From an uncultured bacterium (GTDB lineage Bacteria > Chloroflexota > Anaerolineae > JACIWP01): a stretch of DNA of 6,781 nt. Under the pieces are notes generated by a model. That model was not told where the DNA came from. It was given only the letters and a program-made list of their open reading frames with translations, and did not search any database. Of this stretch, positions 5,645-6,781 are shown piece by piece (positions within the stretch are counted from its first letter, which is position 1; every line of letters starts with the position of its first letter). The stretch lies in NCBI GenBank assembly GCA_903872005.1, contig CAIQJD010000777.1, positions 1 through 6,781 on the forward strand, read 5' to 3'. Made by a program: the position numbers and the translations under genes.

Positions 5645-6781
5645 CACAGGCGCATCTGCTCCCCCCACGCCAATACGCGCTCATCCGCCCCGAAGCGCCC
5701 GGCGAGCTGCACGCCCAACGGCATACCGGCGGCGTCCTTGCCGGCCGGCAATGCCAGGGCCGGCAGGCCGGCGTGCGTCCAGGGGAGGCTCATGATCGGG
5801 TCGCCGGTGTATTCCAGGCCGCGCGGAGCCGGCCCGGTGGCCGCCGGCGTGATCCACAGGTCGAGGCCGGCGGCGTCCATGGCCCCTTCCAGCTCGGCCC
5901 GCAGCGCCGGCAGGCTGCGGCGCAGGTCGGACACCTCGGCCGGCGTCATCTCCAGGCCCTCGCGGATGATGGCGGCAGTGCGCGGCCGGTAGAGGTCGGC
6001 ATACTGCGGGAACCAACGCGCGTGGACGCCGGCGACTTCGCCGGCCATGAGGCGCTTGTGCCGGCGGTTGATCTCGGCGATGTCGGCGAAAGCCGGGACG
6101 CGCCGCACGGTATAGCCGCGCGCTTCCAGCCGGCGGACGCTTTCCTCGAAGGCGGCCAGGGCGGCCGGCGCGGCCTGTTCCAGATAGGGGCCGGTCGGGA
6201 TGCCCAGGATGGGCCGGCCGGTCGGCGGCGCGGCCGGCCACCAATCGGCGCACAGAACGCCGGCGGCCAGGGCCATGCCGGCGATGTCTTGCGTGAAGCA
6301 GCCCAGCGTGTCCAGGGAGATTGAGAAGGGGATCACGCCGGCGACGGAGGCGCGCCCGAAGCTGGGCTTGAAGCCGACGATGCCGCAGAAGGCTGCCGGC
6401 CGCATCACCGAGCCGATGGTCTGCGTCCCCAGGGTCAGGGGGCAGAAGCCGGCGGCGACGGCGGCGGCCGAGCCGCTGCTGGAGCCGCCCGGCGTATGTT
6501 CCAGGTTGTGCGGGTTGCGCGTCGGCCCCGGCTCGAAGAAGGCGAATTCGGTGGTGGCGGTCTTGCCCAGGATCAGCGCGCCGGCGGCGCGCAGGGCGGT
6601 CACGCTGGCGGCCTCTTCGCCCTGAAAGAGGGTCGCCGGCAAGCGCGCGCCGGCGCGGGTGGGGAAGCCGTCGGCGCGGATGATGTCCTTGACCCCGACC
6701 AGGGCGCCGAAGAGGGGCGGGCGGCCGGCGGGGTCGGGGTAGCGCTGGATCAGGTCGGCGGCGTCGGATAGCAAGCGAGCG
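5644..6781 (-). CDS. Amidase-signature family hydrolase, N-terminus beyond the window
   Basis: The frame is open to the window edge, so the 5' end is missing; family comparison suggests about 50-70 residues are lost. Counting from the codon at 6774 as residue 1, the Ser-cisSer-Lys triad is complete: Lys29 in GALVGVKD, Ser98 in PGGSSSGSAAA and nucleophile Ser122 in TQTIGSVMRPAAFCG. The Lys-Ser and Ser-Ser spacings (69 and 24 residues) equal those of malonamidase E2. The C-terminal YTGDPIMSLPWTHAGLPALA and PLGVQLAG stretches are also typical. It hydrolyses an amide bond in the cytosol, but the substrate is unknown. A GatA role is unlikely because no gatB or gatC lies beside it, though genes upstream are not visible. 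Its stop codon overlaps the start of the DNA glycosylase gene by one base. GCCGGC is exceptionally dense here (about 25 copies by hand count). Confidence 0.92.
   Translation of the reverse strand, partial: ARLLSDAADLIQRYPDPAGRPPLFGALVGVKDIIRADGFPTRAGARLPATLFQGEEAASVTALRAAGALILGKTATTEFAFFEPGPTRNPHNLEHTPGGSSSGSAAAVAAGFCPLTLGTQTIGSVMRPAAFCGIVGFKPSFGRASVAGVIPFSISLDTLGCFTQDIAGMALAAGVLCADWWPAAPPTGRPILGIPTGPYLEQAAPAALAAFEESVRRLEARGYTVRRVPAFADIAEINRRHKRLMAGEVAGVHARWFPQYADLYRPRTAAIIREGLEMTPAEVSDLRRSLPALRAELEGAMDAAGLDLWITPAATGPAPRGLEYTGDPIMSLPWTHAGLPALALPAGKDAAGMPLGVQLAGRFGADERVLAWGEQMRL

Noticed and set aside
4974..5684. 237-codon N-terminal extension of the agmatinase-family frame, suggesting a fused protein
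   Set aside because: It overlaps the DNA glycosylase gene in another frame, reads as low-complexity Arg/Ala/Pro/Gly sequence, and a strong ribosome site at 4979-4983 sets the start at 4973.

Overview
The window is GC-rich bacterial chromosomal DNA (roughly 60-65% GC by eye) carrying eight protein-coding genes, all read from the minus strand, so transcription runs from the high coordinates to the low ones. No RNA genes, CRISPR arrays, transposase genes or phage genes are visible. The organism cannot be named from this. The GC-rich composition, the extreme density of the palindrome GCCGGC and the style of the proteins would fit an environmental Chloroflexota (Anaerolineae-like) genome, but that is inference.

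Upstream block (6781 down to 3594): an amidase-signature hydrolase whose N-terminus is cut by the window edge, an endonuclease III-type [4Fe-4S] DNA glycosylase, an agmatinase/arginase-family metallohydrolase and a RidA-family deaminase. They are packed tightly: a TGATG stop/start junction, then a 13-base overlap, then a 45-base gap. They are therefore probably one transcript, with a DNA-repair gene inside a run of C-N-bond chemistry enzymes. A 9-bp perfect stem-loop follows ridA.

Intergenic island (3343-3593): from right to left it holds the ridA-distal stem-loop, an approximately 100-bp imperfect inverted repeat built from CACGAAT/ATTCGTG units, a good sigma70-type promoter, and a strong Shine-Dalgarno sequence in front of a TTG start codon.

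Downstream block (3342 down to 51): a PhnC-type ATPase, a PhnE-type permease carrying an unusual extra extracytoplasmic domain of about 100 residues, a small four-helix membrane protein of the PF04020 family, and a nitrilase-superfamily carbon-nitrogen hydrolase. Gaps are 36, 30 and 22 bases, so this looks like a second operon driven from the intergenic promoter. No PhnD-type substrate-binding protein and no phosphonate-degrading enzyme is present, so the imported substrate is uncertain.

Points most worth a second look: the extra domain in PhnE, the ATTCGTG inverted repeat, the large excess of GCCGGC, and the replacement of the usual catalytic-region histidine in the agmatinase-family enzyme.
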